Positions 12,016 through 23,451 of a DNA stretch of 64,000 bases are shown one piece after another. The position numbers were made by a program, and so were the translations under genes. Origin of the DNA: Eutreptiella sp. 'Long Island Sound 2002' (Eukaryota; Euglenozoa; Euglenophyceae; Eutreptiales; Eutreptiaceae). The notes under the pieces are model-generated. The model searched no databases. It saw only the letters and a program-made list of their open reading frames with translations, and was not told where the DNA came from. How positions within the stretch are numbered: the stretch's first letter is position 1; each line of letters begins with the position of its first letter. The DNA lies in NCBI GenBank assembly GCA_964036045.1, contig OZ038384.1:33963997-34027996 (forward strand). Reading direction: 5' to 3'.

Positions 12016-13206
12016 TCATGATGTGGAGAGGTCTTCTGACCAGTAATAACAGTTACCGGTGTTACATGGTTTCATATATCTGAGTTGAATCAGAAGGTCG
12101 GTCTCTTCCTTGATTGGACTCTCGTCGACTTCTGCATCCGTTAGCCTTCGATGAAATAAGGTGTAGGTGTCCACCTCTGCTTCGCTGCAGAGATGATAGT
12201 CTCCTAAGTCGTCCTTAAACCAACTCACTGATGTGCGTTCGTCACCGAGATCGGATACTTTGGTGTCTCCTTCGTGTGGTTTTGTGGTTGGCGTCGAGTG
12301 AGAGGCCTCGGGCTGTTTCAGAGTATTGAGTGCTGGCCGCGACTTGTTTTTAGTCGGTGTGGCGAGTTGAGGCGCGCTCAGAATGGCTGCGCTAGCGTCC
12401 CAGACGTTCAAGGGAGGGCCTGCTAGGCTGTGTTGATGAATTGTCGGACCAATTTCGGCGCGCGTCCTGCAATTTGGAGCTCCTGTCTTAGCACCGAACT
12501 TCCGAGCGTACTTGTTACTGCGTTGGACTCGCTGTATTCTTTGAACGCAGTGTGTACTCACTTGTGTGGTCGTAGCTTCTCCTTCTTTCGCTGCGGTACG
12601 ATGTTTACCACTCCGAATTGTCTTGTTTGCTGTCCGTGTGTCCCATGCCGACGATGTCAACCGTTTGGCGCTTTGAGTGTTCAGCACAGAAAACGGGTTT
12701 GCTGTTGCGAAGGCGGATTCCGTGATTCGAGTATTTTGTTGCCTCCTTGTGCTCACCGGCGCGAAAGTGTTGGACTCCTTGTCGTGATTTGCTTTGATAC
12801 TGAGTGAAGGACAGGAAGTAAACCGTGGCGACGAAGTGGAAAATGATTTGCGCGTCCTTGTACTCGGCACTGCTTGTTTAGTGTCAGGGTGCTCCTTTTG
12901 TGTTGACGGCGTTTCTGTAACGGTTGCCGCCAAGCTCTTGTCGTTGTCCTGGGAGCGATCATCTGGAGACTCATTCTCGACTGAAGAGGCGACAGCAGCG
13001 GTGTGACAGTGCGAGGCAGTTATAGTAGACACTGACAGTCGTTGGAGTCGTTGTACAGGCACTCTGGGAAAGCGCGATAAGTTCTTCAAAAGCGTTGCTG
13101 TGGTTTGTTCTTGCTTGAGATACAGTTGCAGTTGCTGTATTGCTTGCAGTAGCGTTTGACAGGCCACAGAAAGTTGCGCAGCTGCGGCTTCGTGTAGCAG
13201 CACCAT
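12016..13206 (-). CDS. IN-H ORF, 396-codon Ser/Thr/Arg-rich protein of unknown function
   Basis: This is the only long frame in IN-H that looks like protein. The N-terminus (residues about 1-45) is Ala/Gln/Leu-rich with heptad-like spacing (LLQAIQQLQLYLKQEQTTAT) and could form a coiled coil. The middle is low-complexity, rich in Ser, Thr, Arg and Asn. The C-terminal 80 residues are more ordered, with many acidic residues (GDYHLCSEAEVDTYTLFHRR). I see no zinc knuckle, RT, endonuclease or transposase motif. By position it could be the ORF1-like protein of a non-LTR element, since coiled-coil plus basic linker is common there, but this is inference. The first ATG at 13206 is used; no upstream signal supports it. 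Confidence 0.45.
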   Translation of the reverse strand: MVLLHEAAAAQLSVACQTLLQAIQQLQLYLKQEQTTATLLKNLSRFPRVPVQRLQRLSVSTITASHCHTAAVASSVENESPDDRSQDNDKSLAATVTETPSTQKEHPDTKQAVPSTRTRKSFSTSSPRFTSCPSLSIKANHDKESNTFAPVSTRRQQNTRITESAFATANPFSVLNTQSAKRLTSSAWDTRTANKTIRSGKHRTAAKEGEATTTQVSTHCVQRIQRVQRSNKYARKFGAKTGAPNCRTRAEIGPTIHQHSLAGPPLNVWDASAAILSAPQLATPTKNKSRPALNTLKQPEASHSTPTTKPHEGDTKVSDLGDERTSVSWFKDDLGDYHLCSEAEVDTYTLFHRRLTDAEVDESPIKEETDLLIQLRYMKPCNTGNCYYWSEDLSTS

Positions 13207-13383
13207 TTGCCGCTTGCGATATTCTGTACTGGTAAGTACTGAGGCTGGAAGCTTCGTTCAGGCAGCTGGCGAATTGGGATCAGCGGCTGCAGTCTTTCTG
13301 GACTTGCCCAGGTCCCTGCATTAGAAAATCGCTGAAATCGAAAAAAAATAGACACGAAAAAAAAAATAGACACTCAGAAAGTG

Positions 13384-13399
13384 ATCGAAGTCCAGTATT
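13384..13399. repeat. Target-site duplication of IN-H, right copy
   Basis: It pairs with 10991-11006; see there. LTR sequence resumes at 13400 (CATGGAGGATGG), matching 24195 onward. Confidence 0.85.
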
Positions 13400-15011
13400 C
13401 ATGGAGGATGGAGAGCGAAGGTCAATGCCCATGTAAAACCCCACCTTACCCTCGAAACCCCTTCATATATGGGCGCCACGCACTGCCCAAGTCAGCCCAT
13501 GATCTTGAGACCAAATCTTGTAATCCTTTGTGCGCCAAGCCAAATGGAGTACACAATCCGGCATATGGTGGTGTTCAACTCCAAAGCATATGCCAACATA
13601 TGAACAACATACCATAGTTCGAACCTCAATAGGCTTCTTGCTGTTTGCCGACCAGCTCAGTACACAAAATGCAAAAATGAGCAAAAATTGAGGTCAAAAA
13701 CATGAAAATATGTCCAAATACAAAGTTGTCATGATAGTATATCTCTATGCTCACCCATGATATCCGCTCATGGTTCAATACACAAATGATTGGAACCATT
13801 TGCGAACAAATCCCCCACTTGGATCCCCAATCAGGCGCATGGAGATACCTTCGCCACTCATATCTACATGCCCCATGAAAATGGGAGTGCACTCATGGAT
13901 CTCTTTGCCAAACATACCATGAGCAATACATACGCGGTAGACTTAGTCTAGCGCTTTGAATTCCACAATTGGGACATGGGCAAAGCCCTTGTCACGTGTG
14001 GCTCCCCATCCCTTCGGCCACACGAAGATATATAACATGGGCGTGAGCACATCAAGATACTACCAATATCACACATAGCCCTTAAAATAGGCTCCCACCA
14101 TGGTATGCCATGCCCCTCCATGGTCATAACTTTGAGTTGAATTGACGTCAGAACCTATGGAAAAATGCTATGCAACCGCAAGACTCATGCGCCACACTGG
14201 AAAGTCATAATATCAAGCCCGAACACATGGTCAACAAGTTATAAACAACTTTCTACCATGTTGGCCATGATCCTATGATACAAAGGTTGTGTTTGACGAC
14301 TTGAGGTGTTGGACCCTACTAAAGATAAGTTGAGACCAAGGCGCTTGCAACGAAACCTTTCTTATTCTCTTTCCTCACACTCCCGCGTAGATATGGCCCT
14401 TCAAAGTGGTCCCACAATTCACTTTTGTTTCCCTTATATCTCCAAGTCAAATGGGTGGCAAGTATAAGGGAAACCTGATTTGGGCATAGGGAAAGGAGTA
14501 TGACCAATCGAAGAAGACCAAATCAAGTGCAGCGATGTCGAAGTCGAAAATCCGATTTCGACATCGCGAAAAATTCAGATGAAAATTTCGAGTGCATATT
14601 TAGAAATGTGCGGAAGCAACGAACCCTTAACTGATGAAATCTGACCCTTCATCGGGGTTTCCGCCAAATTACCTGGAAATAACAGTTAACCAATCGGTTA
14701 CTGCAAAATCGCGAGCCAACTGACAGTCCCCGATACATTGACGATCAGAACGAAAGGCTCAAAAATTCCGGAAACATTATGATAAAAAAACCCTGTTGAT
14801 TCCTGATATTCCGATATATAAATCTCCGCTGGCGGCGCCTCAGTACTGAATATTGCCGCTCATAGCCGGAATGGCCAAACCTATCACACTATCACATCGG
14901 GTTAGGCCAGGTGGATGGGAGAGTATGATATCAGCCAATGGCGGCTGGTCGGCACATAGATACACACCCCAAGTGACCCCAAGATGGCCACTGGGGTCCG
15001 AACCGGCTTCA

Positions 15012-15022
15012 CCCCCCTTCTC
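15012..15022 (-). promoter_or_regulatory. RE-D polypurine tract
   Basis: On the element strand it reads GAGAAGGGGGG, directly before the 3' LTR start TGAAGC. This is the plus-strand primer position and it fixes the LTR boundary at 15011/15012. Confidence 0.85.
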
Positions 15023-15404
15023 GAAGCGTTGTTACCGCTCGGAAGTCATTGAAGAGAGGACGGGAGGACCCCAACCGGCTCCAACACCCCCCTCCATGTC
15101 CCAAGGACACATGGAGGCCCCACACACGTTGTATGCGTCCCCCATGCCCCAAGAGAGGGATGAGGACACTGATAATCGGTGCCCTACGCCATATCCGGTC
15201 TCTTCTTGATCTACAACATGGAGCAAGGGGATCAAAGATAGAGAAACGTCGTCGGTCGACCTAAATAAGTATACCACAATGAAATATATACGTGGAGATC
15301 GAGTGAAAGGGGTTGATGACCAATCAAGGCCAAAAAATCCCCGGATGAACGCCCTCACCCGTCTCCCAAGCACAGAAACAAACAAAAAGGCCAGGGGGGA
15401 TCCA
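15023..15404 (-). other. RE-D 3' untranslated region
   Basis: The 380 bases between the pol stop and the polypurine tract hold no gene that I can support. Confidence 0.6.
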
Positions 15405-16055
15405 TTACGGTGCTACAGCAGCAACCAAATGGACCAACACGTCCTTGACATCCAAAGAAATATTCTTTTTCTTGAGATAGTCCATCCAGACCGTGGTATA
15501 CCTCGGCACGAAACTTCTCGGAGGCTCCCACGAATCCCTGGATGCGGCGAATCCCTTCCAACGGACTGTATAAAGCCTCCCCCCAGGCGTCCCCGGGTCC
15601 GGCTTGTCCGCCAGGATCTTCTCAGCGGTGAAGTCGTCGTCCTCACCCTCGTCGTCCGAGTCCACATCGCCGGCCGTGAACTCGAAGGTGACAGGACGTC
15701 CGCTGGGGTCGGGTGCTCGGGGACGAAGCTGGGTATGGTCGCGGTCCAGGATCTTGTTATCCCCCACACGAACCGCATACACATCCTGCCCGACCTTCCG
15801 CACGATTACCCCCGGCACATACCAAGATGCCTGCCGATGCCTGGACAGGACATCCTTGTGGTGCCGCTCCACCCACACGGTGTCTTGGAGAGCATACTTC
15901 TGGACCTTTCCCTGCTTGAAGTACTTGGCCCTCTTGTCATGCTCGTCCTGAAGTGCCTTGCACACCTTGGCCGCCGTGTCGTCCGCCTCAGCCATCATAG
16001 CGTTCGAATCCCGGCCCACTTTGCCATGGTTCAACCACGGGAGAGTGCGTGACAC
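15405..16055 (-). pseudogene. RE-D integrase C-terminal barrel and chromodomain
   Basis: It is in frame with the integrase core but separated from it by a TGA at 16056-16058. An SH3-like barrel region comes first (VWVERHHKDVLSRHRQASWY...VPGVIVRKV), then an acidic linker (DVDSDDEGEDDD), then the chromodomain (FTAEKILADK...GGRLYTVRWKGFAASRDSWEPP, about 15470-15600). The aromatic and tryptophan positions expected of a chromodomain are visible (YTVRWKG, SWEP). Chromodomains of this class bind modified histone H3 and guide integration into heterochromatin. The frame ends at 15405, about 400 bp before the polypurine tract. Confidence 0.85.
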
Positions 16056-17233
16056 TCAATCCCGTAGGAACAGGATACAATGGGGCGACAGTCCAGTGGG
16101 TCCCGGAAGGTCGTGATACGCTTGGAGTACTCTCCACAGCGAATTATACCAGTTCCGGCTCGGTTCGTCGATGTGCAGCTGGCTGAACTTCTCGAACATC
16201 TGCCGCCCGGCCACCTCAGCTCGGCCATTCGACCGGCTGTGATACGCCACGGTCTTGGCGTGCCGAATACCCATGTGGTTGCACATCGTCTTGAACCACG
16301 TCCCCACAAACTGACTGCCCCCATCGCTGCAGATGACAGCCGGGACATCAAATATCGTCAGCCAATGCCTGATCATGGCATTAGCGACGGTCGTTGCCTG
16401 CAGCCCCACTCCATGCTTGTCCTTCTTGTATTTCTTCTTGGACTTCTTGCCAGGGATCGCCACGATATACCCACTGTGCCTATCCACCGCCAGGATGACA
16501 CAGTCGTAGGTCTCTCCTTCCACGGTGACCTCAGGCATGGCAAATACATCCATGGCCACGGACTGCATAGGGGCCTCCGGTATAGCCGTGTACACCCGGT
16601 TGCCCGCCGTGGAGTGGTTGGGGCTCTTCGTGGCCCGACACACGCCGCAGTCGCTGCAGTACTTGTCCAGGATGGCGTAGTACCCCGGTGAAAACTTGAA
16701 GCGCCACTCCAGGTCCTGCTGCATCTTGTCCCGACCAGGATGCATGAGCTGGGCGTTGTGCCAGTGGTCAATGAGCTCCTCCACTCGGTTCTCAGGGACG
16801 GGTAGCTTGTCCTTGAGGAACAGTTTGTCCCCATCCTCGGTCAAGCCCGGAAGCCACTCGTCGTCCGACAGGGCGCTCACGGCATTCCAGTACTTGCTCC
16901 AGTGCTCGGATGCCGCGTAGTCATCCGACCAGTCCTCTGTGAGCACCGACCTGACTAGCTCTACAGGGGCCACCATCCATTGCTCGAGGCTTTCCTCTCG
17001 AATAGCTTGGACGCGGGCACCCCGAACTTGGCCAGGTCCGTACGGTTTGCCATCACCACGAAGCACTTGATCCCCTCTTGCTCCATGGCCTTCTCCATCT
17101 CGATGGTGCGCTTGGCCTCCCCGGTCTCCTCGGCGTCTCCATGGCTGGATATGTCCATCCAAGCCTTGCCCGCGGGGTAGGCCCAGGGACTGAGGCAATC
17201 TGCCACAGTGTTGTCCTTCCCCGGGACATACAC
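16056..17233 (-). pseudogene. RE-D RNase H tail and integrase core
   Basis: The part at 16961-17233 carries the usual end of the RNase H/tether region (YVPGKDNTVADCLSPW). The integrase then shows the HHCC finger (HWHNAQLMHPGRDK near 16750; CSDCGVCRATK near 16640), the first Asp in AMDVFAMPEV (about 16540), the second in VICSDGGSQF (about 16320) and the Glu in NGRAEVAGRQMFEK (about 16210). All catalytic residues are kept. The two parts lie in different frames, with the shift near 16970-17000. The core reads to LFLRD, then a TGA. It would join RE-D cDNA to chromosomal DNA; in this copy the polyprotein is broken. Confidence 0.9.
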
Positions 17234-19479
17234 GACGCTGAGATCGAAGTTGGCGAACGTCTCATGCCATCAGGCTCCCCTTGCCGCCGGTCCCGAGGGG
17301 GGGTGGACGTGGTCCTTGTGCCAGCTCTGTATCCGATGTGGCCAGACCACTTCCTGAGCGCACAAACAATGGCGTACGTCTCCTTCTCCCTCGCGGTCCA
17401 GGTTCGGCGTTGGCCCTCGGCCAGGATCCGGCTCCAGAACGCCACGGGTACATGTGACCCGTCGTCTCGGATCTGCTCGAGGACTGCCCCTACAGCATAG
17501 TCCGAGGCGTCCGTCCGTAGTACGAATCCCTTGTCCGGGTCCACCAGGAATAGCCCCAGTTTCCCCAGGAGTCGCTCCCTCAGGCGGCTGAACGCATCTT
17601 CGGCCTCAGGGGTCCAGGCAAGCTTCTTCTTGCTCCCCTTCCGGCCATCGAACTTGCTCACTTGCAGCATCTTGTGCAGCGGCCCCAACAGTTCTGCATA
17701 CATCCAGACATAGCCCGAAAAGTAGTTGCGGAACCCCATGAAGGACCGGAGTTCGCTGATGGTCTGGGGCTTCTCCCAGTGGTGCAGGGACGCCAGCTTC
17801 CCAGGCATGGGACGGCGTTGCCCGTGACCAACCACGTGACCCGCGAACTCCACTTCCTTCCCGAAGAGTGAGGCTTTGGTGGGTTTGCACACCATTTTGT
17901 GCTTGTCCAGCTCACTGAGCACTCGGCGCAGATCCTTCTCATGCGCTTCGATGAGCTCGTCCTCAGTCATGTTCTCCGTACCGGACCCGATGATGATGTC
18001 ATCCACAAAGGGGTCGGCACAGTCCTGGACAGGACCGAGTAGGTCCTCCATCATGCGCTGGAAGGCGGCGTTGCCATTCTTGGCGCCCATAGGCACCACC
18101 CTCCATTGCATGGGCCCCAGCGGGGTCGACATTGCTGTGCAGGGCCTGGAGTCCGGGTGTAGCGCCATCTGGTGATAGCCGTGTTTCAGGTCTAACACCG
18201 TGAAAATCCGCTTTTTCTGTTGTTTTTGGAGGATGGAGTCGATCAGGGGAAGCGAGTACGAGTCGTGCTCGGTCTGCTCGTTCAAACCTCTGTAATCAAC
18301 CACCGATCTCCACTCGCCCTTCTCCTTCTTGGGCACGATGAAGGCTGGGCTGGCCCACTCACTGTCGGAGGGTTCGATCCTTCCCCGCTCAATGAACTCG
18401 GCCAACAGCCTCTTCATGGCCTCGGCCCGATCGCCGTGAAGTTGGTACTCCCGATGACGATAGATCTTGGGGTTCGGCTTCAGCTTGATCTTCGCTGTGC
18501 CAAACCTCCCACGATCTGGAGGGTTCTTGTTGGCGACGCCACTGAATAGCCGCGGATAGGCATTGATCAGCCTCTCCTTCAGCTCGGCGACCTTCGGGTT
18601 CTCCTGGGCCTCTTCAGCCGCTGGCTTCGGTATCGATACAACCGAACGCACTGCGGTATAGGCCTCTTTCGGGTCCGAATCCGACTTCTCCTCGTCCGAT
18701 ATGCCGTCTTCATCGTCGTGGGGTGCACTTCCCACCGATAATCTTCGAAAATTTGCGGCGTCCGGCTGGTTACTATCGCTATCGGCCCCCATTCTTGGAA
18801 GATCCCACGTCGGCGGGTCCGACCCAACCGGACCATCGTATTGGTCCGCGATGTGATCCATGACCCTCGCCACAAACTCATCCTTCTCGTACTTGCCGGT
18901 GACCAACATCTTGTCATCCCACCAATGCGGAGATGTGACCATGGCCCGCCTCTTCTTGGCTGCCACACGGTCGTGCATCCCCATCCGCATGTAGTTGACG
19001 ACGTCGTCGATCTCGGCGTGGGACAGGACGTCAATGCCATGAATAGGCTGATCCGTCCCCTCCTTGGGCTCAAACATGACCTTCATGGGTATCGCATCCA
19101 CCCTACGGATGAATGCTTCATCACCCGTGGGCTGGCTCTGCGCCCCATCCACCAGGAAAGCCTTGGTACCCCACGCTTGACCCGGGGAGGGCATTGATAC
19201 ACCCTTGGCGTCGATGAACAACTCCTCCTCTGGCCTGAATGACATCTCGTTCAGGGTGATGGAGTCCACCGTCGACTTGAGACCTTCCAGCGGACATGGG
19301 GTGGATCCTATGCCGGTGATGACCAGGATCCCCTTCGCCCTATCCCCGACGATCTTCTCCACTGTACTCCTGGTATTGTCCAGGGAGCCATGCCAGTACA
19401 TGGGCCCCCACTCCTTCAAACCCCAATGCCTGTGCCAGGCTGAGTCTCCTCGATGCCAATGCCTCCTACACTTCCGCAA
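17234..19479 (-). pseudogene. RE-D reverse transcriptase and RNase H
   Basis: A frame of more than 700 codons is open here. An N-terminal tether contains acidic stretches (DDEDGISDEEKSDSD). The RT has VVDYRGLNEQT (about 18290), FTVLDLKHGYHQM (about 18170-18205, motif A Asp present), VPMGAKNGNAAFQRM and the active site FVDDIIIGSG (about 17985-18015). RNase H shows LRTDASDYAVGAVLEQ (about 17490) and WTAREKETYAIVCALRKW (about 17365). The frame is lost near 17285 (a GGGG run) before the VPGKDN motif. All RT and the first RNase H catalytic residues are intact, so the decay is by frameshift. Upstream it is out of frame with the protease region, which could reflect decay or programmed frameshifting. 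Confidence 0.92.
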
Positions 19480-20351
19480 AAGTGGGGCATCCCGGGAAGC
19501 AAAGACGTCCGTCTCGGGCGTTTCGCTCCCAGCTTCTGGATCATCCTGGCGTACACCTGCGGCGCCATTCCATACTCCGTGAGCTGAACTCCGCGGTCTC
19601 CTCTGGACTTGGCACCCACAGCTTGCACCGCTTGGACGATCCGATCCTCTTCCTCAGCATTCCATTGGGATGATCCGCATGCATAGTCCGTGGACAGCCA
19701 TGTGAGGCATTCATCATCCTCCCGGACCAGCGTTGCACGTTGGGGAAGGGCTCCAATGGCGTTTGCCACCATGAAGTCATACCCCATGATCATATCCGAA
19801 TCTGTAATGTCGGCCAGAAAGAAGTTCCCGGATAGAGTGCTTCTCTACGCCAGATCAGGGCAGTTCAAGCGCTCATGTTCCCAGAATTCCATACTGATAG
19901 TGGCCTCACGGGTACCACCACCCATTATCTCTCCATTGGCCACCTTCAGGCGCACCGGTCTACGGCTGGGCTGCAGGGATTCCTCCTTGAACAACCCTCT
20001 CCGGACCAGGCTCACCTGGGCACCCGTATCGACCAAAACATCCACCACCAACTCCTCTTGTCCGCACCGTACACGCACCTACAAGTGCAACTGCCGCTCG
20101 TCGCCATGCGGTGTATGGACAACTCTCACGGCATGCAACTCTAGCACGTCCGGATGCATCAGGACTTGGAGGGTATGATCACGGATGGTGTAGATCTTGG
20201 GTTGGTCTTGCCCGTCCACGGGGCTCTGAGTGGTCGCTCCTTCCTTCTTACCACGTCCCTTGCCCACATAAACTTCCCTTGGCAGGGCGCTCCAGGGGTT
20301 GGGAGTGGCAAACCTCAGTGGTTTTGGTTCTTCTGTAGCCTTCTTCGGCAC
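19416..20351 (-). pseudogene. RE-D aspartic protease region, two in-frame stops
   Basis: One reading frame runs from 20351 to 19416 with TAG codons at 20079-20081 and 19845-19847. Between them lies the retroviral-type protease motif VVDVLVDTGAQVSLV (about 20015-20060); the second half includes the hydrophobic stretch DMIMGYDFMVANAIGALP, which resembles the flap/ILGxDFL motif. The family enzyme is a homodimer with one D-T/S-G per subunit, and the triad is present. Gag is upstream and RT is downstream in a shifted frame. Confidence 0.8.
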
Positions 20352-20432
20352 CCGATGTGCCTTCGCTTTCTCTGGGATTCCACTGATTTTCGGAGGAGAG
20401 ACCTCTGAGGTCCCACCCCCGTGGGGGCTCCT

Positions 20433-23400
20433 CTAGACTTGGCTTCCCGCAGCCCCTTCCGGCTGCGATCCGCCAGGACTTTGTCCACCACGTTGCTGGG
20501 CTTTGACTTCCTCCAACGTCCTCAACATGTCCTCAGCAACCTCCTCGATCGACCTCACTCGTCGGTCTTCGCCAGGTCCACCACCATAGCCTCTTCCTCC
20601 GCCTTTTCCTTGGCCCTTGCGTTGGCCTTCTCCCCCGTCTCCGCCCTTCGCTTTCCAATCGGAAATCCGCTGCTCCTTGGGCTTCTTCTTGGGGTGGGCG
20701 GCGAAGTAGGCCTTCTTGTCCGCCTCATACACCTTGCACTGACGGTGGTCGTGTGCATGGTTGTTTCCCTTGCCATAACAGACCCAGCACCCGTCGTGCT
20801 GAGACCTGTACTCCCGGAACGAGAGCGGTGGGTTCCCGATCCTCCTTGGCTCCCTGTTCTTCTTGGGCCCCGCCCAGTTCCATCTGGACCGATCCTGCCC
20901 ATGTTCTCTCACGTTGTGTGCCACAAACGCGAAGAAATGGGCCTCCTCCTGATCCTCCCGGGACCAGTGGTCTTGGCCACTTCGATTACCATCCTCCGCG
21001 GAGTTGGCCGTGTCCTCCTGGATCACCCGATGATGGCGGTCTTCTCGGTGGCCTCGTTGTCCATGACCATGTCGATCCTGCACTGGGGCCTCGTTCTTCG
21101 CATTGAGCTTCAACTCCGCCGTGATGTACTTCACGATCTCATCCAGGCTCATGCGGGCGAAGATGACCTGCATCCTCAGCGGCTCCCCGCGCCTCCACTC
21201 CACGTTGTTGAGGCGCAGCAACGTTTGCCCCATGGAGTCTCCAAATACCTCCAAGTACACGGCGTTCTTCAGTCCCAACATCCGGTTGGGCTCGCCCAGG
21301 TTCCTCTTGAAGAACTCCATGATACCCGCATGGGTATCCTCCGCCGCCATGATCCTCACCGCCACCCGCTTCTTGGCTCGCTTCTTCTCCTCGTCCTCCA
21401 CTGTCCTCTTCCAGTTGCCGGGGAGGAGGTCCTTCAGCAGGTGGCGGATCTCGCTGGCCTCATTCCAGTCCTCCACCAGCTTGACGCATCTGCGGTACTT
21501 TCGCAGGTACCGGTTCCACTCCCGAACCCGCAACTCACCGCGGTCCAGCGGCAGCAGGATGGACCACAAGTCCTCCAGCTTCTGGTTCCGAGCGTCCACC
21601 CGCTCCTCATCCTCTAACCACTGGAGGCAGCCCTGCTCTATACTGATCAGTCCTTCCCGGATCTGATCCCGCAGCTCCTCCTTCAGGTCCTGCGCCAGCC
21701 GGTGCGGGAATGTCCGGCATACCCACTTGTCCCGCGGCGCTCCCCGCATCTCACCGACGACCTCCTCGGCAAAGTCCTCCCAATGCAGGATGAAGTCATC
21801 CAGGTTGGAGGGTTTGCCAGCGTATTAGGGGATTTTGATTCTCCTGAGGTCGTCAATCCTGATGGCGTCTCGGACGTCCCCAGCCACCACTCCACCGAGA
21901 CGGATACCACCTGTGGCCGGGGGGTGTGAGTACACTCCCCGTACATCCCTCTCCTCCATGGAGTGCGGTCCAGTTGGGCCTGAACCCATAGGGTTTGGCA
22001 TGCGGGAAGGACTTGCTCCATCGGCCGTCTGAACTCCCGTATTGGGTTCCTTCGCCCACAGGTTTCCGCCTGGATGACCTCGACCATGTCCGTCGGCGCT
22101 TCCCATGGTTCGCCCCTGCATGGTCTGGCTCTGTATCTCCTCTTCCGCATAAACTGCATGGGCAGTCGTAGTGATCGGTAGATCCTGGGCGGCGTGGGAC
22201 ATCTGTACCGTCAGGCTCCTCGGGTCCGTGGTTACGTGCCCTTCGAGCATGGACCCAGCCGGTGCCGAGTGTTCCCCGAGCATTGTGGATTCGCTGAACA
22301 TGGGAACAACCGGCATCGCATCCGGGTCAACACGCGGGGGCGCGTAGGGTGCCTCTGCTGGACCGCCCATGGGTTTATCCATGGCGCTCCGGAGGGTCTT
22401 AACCCGCTCCACGAGCTCTGCTGCTGCCGGCTTTGCCGGGAGCTCCGGACCCGAGGCGAGGGGCTGTAGCTCCTCTAGCCTTTTCAGGCGTCCCGACATG
22501 TCCTCCACCAGGTGGAGGGGGCTGTCCACCACTCGCTGCTGCTTCTCCAGGGGCAGCTCCAGATTCTCCCGGTACCGGTCCCGTTCCGCTCGCAGCTCCT
22601 CCATGTCTTTCTCCGCGGCCGACTGGTCATCCAGGATTCCGGCGACGTCCTCCTCTAGGCCGTCCTTCGCATTGTCCAGGCTGTCAAGGCGGTGCACGAT
22701 GGCGTCCATCCCCATCTTTGGGTACTTGCCCATGAGGGAGGACACGTGCTCGCAGTGGCACTCAGCTTGCTTTCCACCTGATCCGGCGCATCCCGCGGTT
22801 CCCGGCGCCTCGGACTCATCGCGCATGGGCGTATCGCCCACGGCGTCCATCTCTGGTCCCGTGTGCCGCGGCACAGGTGCCGTCCTGGCCCTGACTGGCC
22901 TCCCCAAGCCCTCGACGTCGTGCTTCGGGGCGGGCTCGGGGGCCGTATGCGCCCTGGCGGTCGGCGCGGACATCTCCTCCGACTCTGAGGGGAAGCAGGT
23001 CCGATAGCCATCGGAGTGCCCCTCGGATTCCCACAGCCAGACCGGGCTGGGGTCCGTATCCATAGCCCCGGCGTCCCCTGCCGCGGGCTTGGGTGACCCG
23101 CGCTTCCGGTAGCGCCAGGCCCATCCTCCACTGCTGCCTGAATGGCAGGCTTCCTCAGAGTCCTCCGCGGCGGAGCGGAGCTTGCATGCCTTGCGGCAGC
23201 GGCGCTCGCACATGGAGACCAGGTCCTCCATGTCAAGTCCTCCTCTTCCCGAATGTCGTACTTCTCTTCGGGCTTCAACTTCCGGAGTTCGCCATGCTCT
23301 TGAGCCTCTCAGCTCTTCTCTGGCTCCAATCTCTGGCGTGGTCTCCACGGAGTCCACAATACGCACCGGGGGCGTACTTGGGCAGGGCTCATAGGGGCCC
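20433..23400 (-). pseudogene. RE-D gag polyprotein (capsid and zinc knuckle), one in-frame stop
   Basis: It is a single frame from just below the primer-binding site to 20433, interrupted by a TAA at 21825-21827. The RE-F gag reads Phe at the same place (about 58528), so this is a mutation. The N-terminal half is low-complexity with a coiled-coil stretch (residues rich in L, E and R near 22540-22660). The capsid-like part follows the stop (about 21000-21800; FPHRLAQDLKEELRDQIREG). Near 20760-20830 lies an unusual zinc knuckle, CWVCYGKGNNHAHDHRQC, and then a Gly/Lys-rich tail. The start cannot be fixed: the frame is open through the leader into the LTR, and the first Met below the primer site is near 23240. 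It is homologous to the RE-F gag. Confidence 0.85.
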
Positions 23401-23439
23401 AAGTCCCCGGGTCGGCGGTAGGTAGGGGCAGCAGGTATG

Positions 23440-23451
23440 CCTCTGCTACCA
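23440..23451 (-). promoter_or_regulatory. RE-D primer-binding site (initiator-Met tRNA type)
   Basis: On the element strand it reads TGGTAGCAGAGG, complementary to a tRNA ending CCTCTGCTACCA, the 3' end seen in many initiator-Met tRNAs outside land plants. It abuts the LTR with no spacer. Confidence 0.8.

Larger units (their letters stand above)
11007..13383 (-). mobile_element. IN-H: 2.4-kb insertion in the RE-D LTR, probably non-LTR
   Basis: The sequence interrupts the RE-D 3' LTR and is flanked by a 16-bp duplication. There are no inverted terminal repeats. The long duplication is typical of target-primed reverse transcription. The right end holds two A-runs each followed by TAGACAC (13341-13372). 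It carries one ORF but no reverse transcriptase, so it is either a truncated element or a non-autonomous one. The strand is taken from its ORF. Confidence 0.7.
10266..15011 (-). repeat. RE-D 3' LTR, interrupted by IN-H
   Basis: It is collinear with 23452-25813, from TAAAGAAGGTCCC to GCTTCA, with a 2377-bp insertion plus a 16-bp duplication at 10991-13399. Without the insertion it is about 2.35 kb, long for an LTR. On the element strand it reads TGAAGC...CTTTA. The shadow ORFs inside have no motifs. Confidence 0.9.

Noticed and set aside
20421-21617. 398-codon forward ORF
   Set aside because: It is the shadow of RE-D gag on the other strand, which has the zinc knuckle and homology to RE-F gag.
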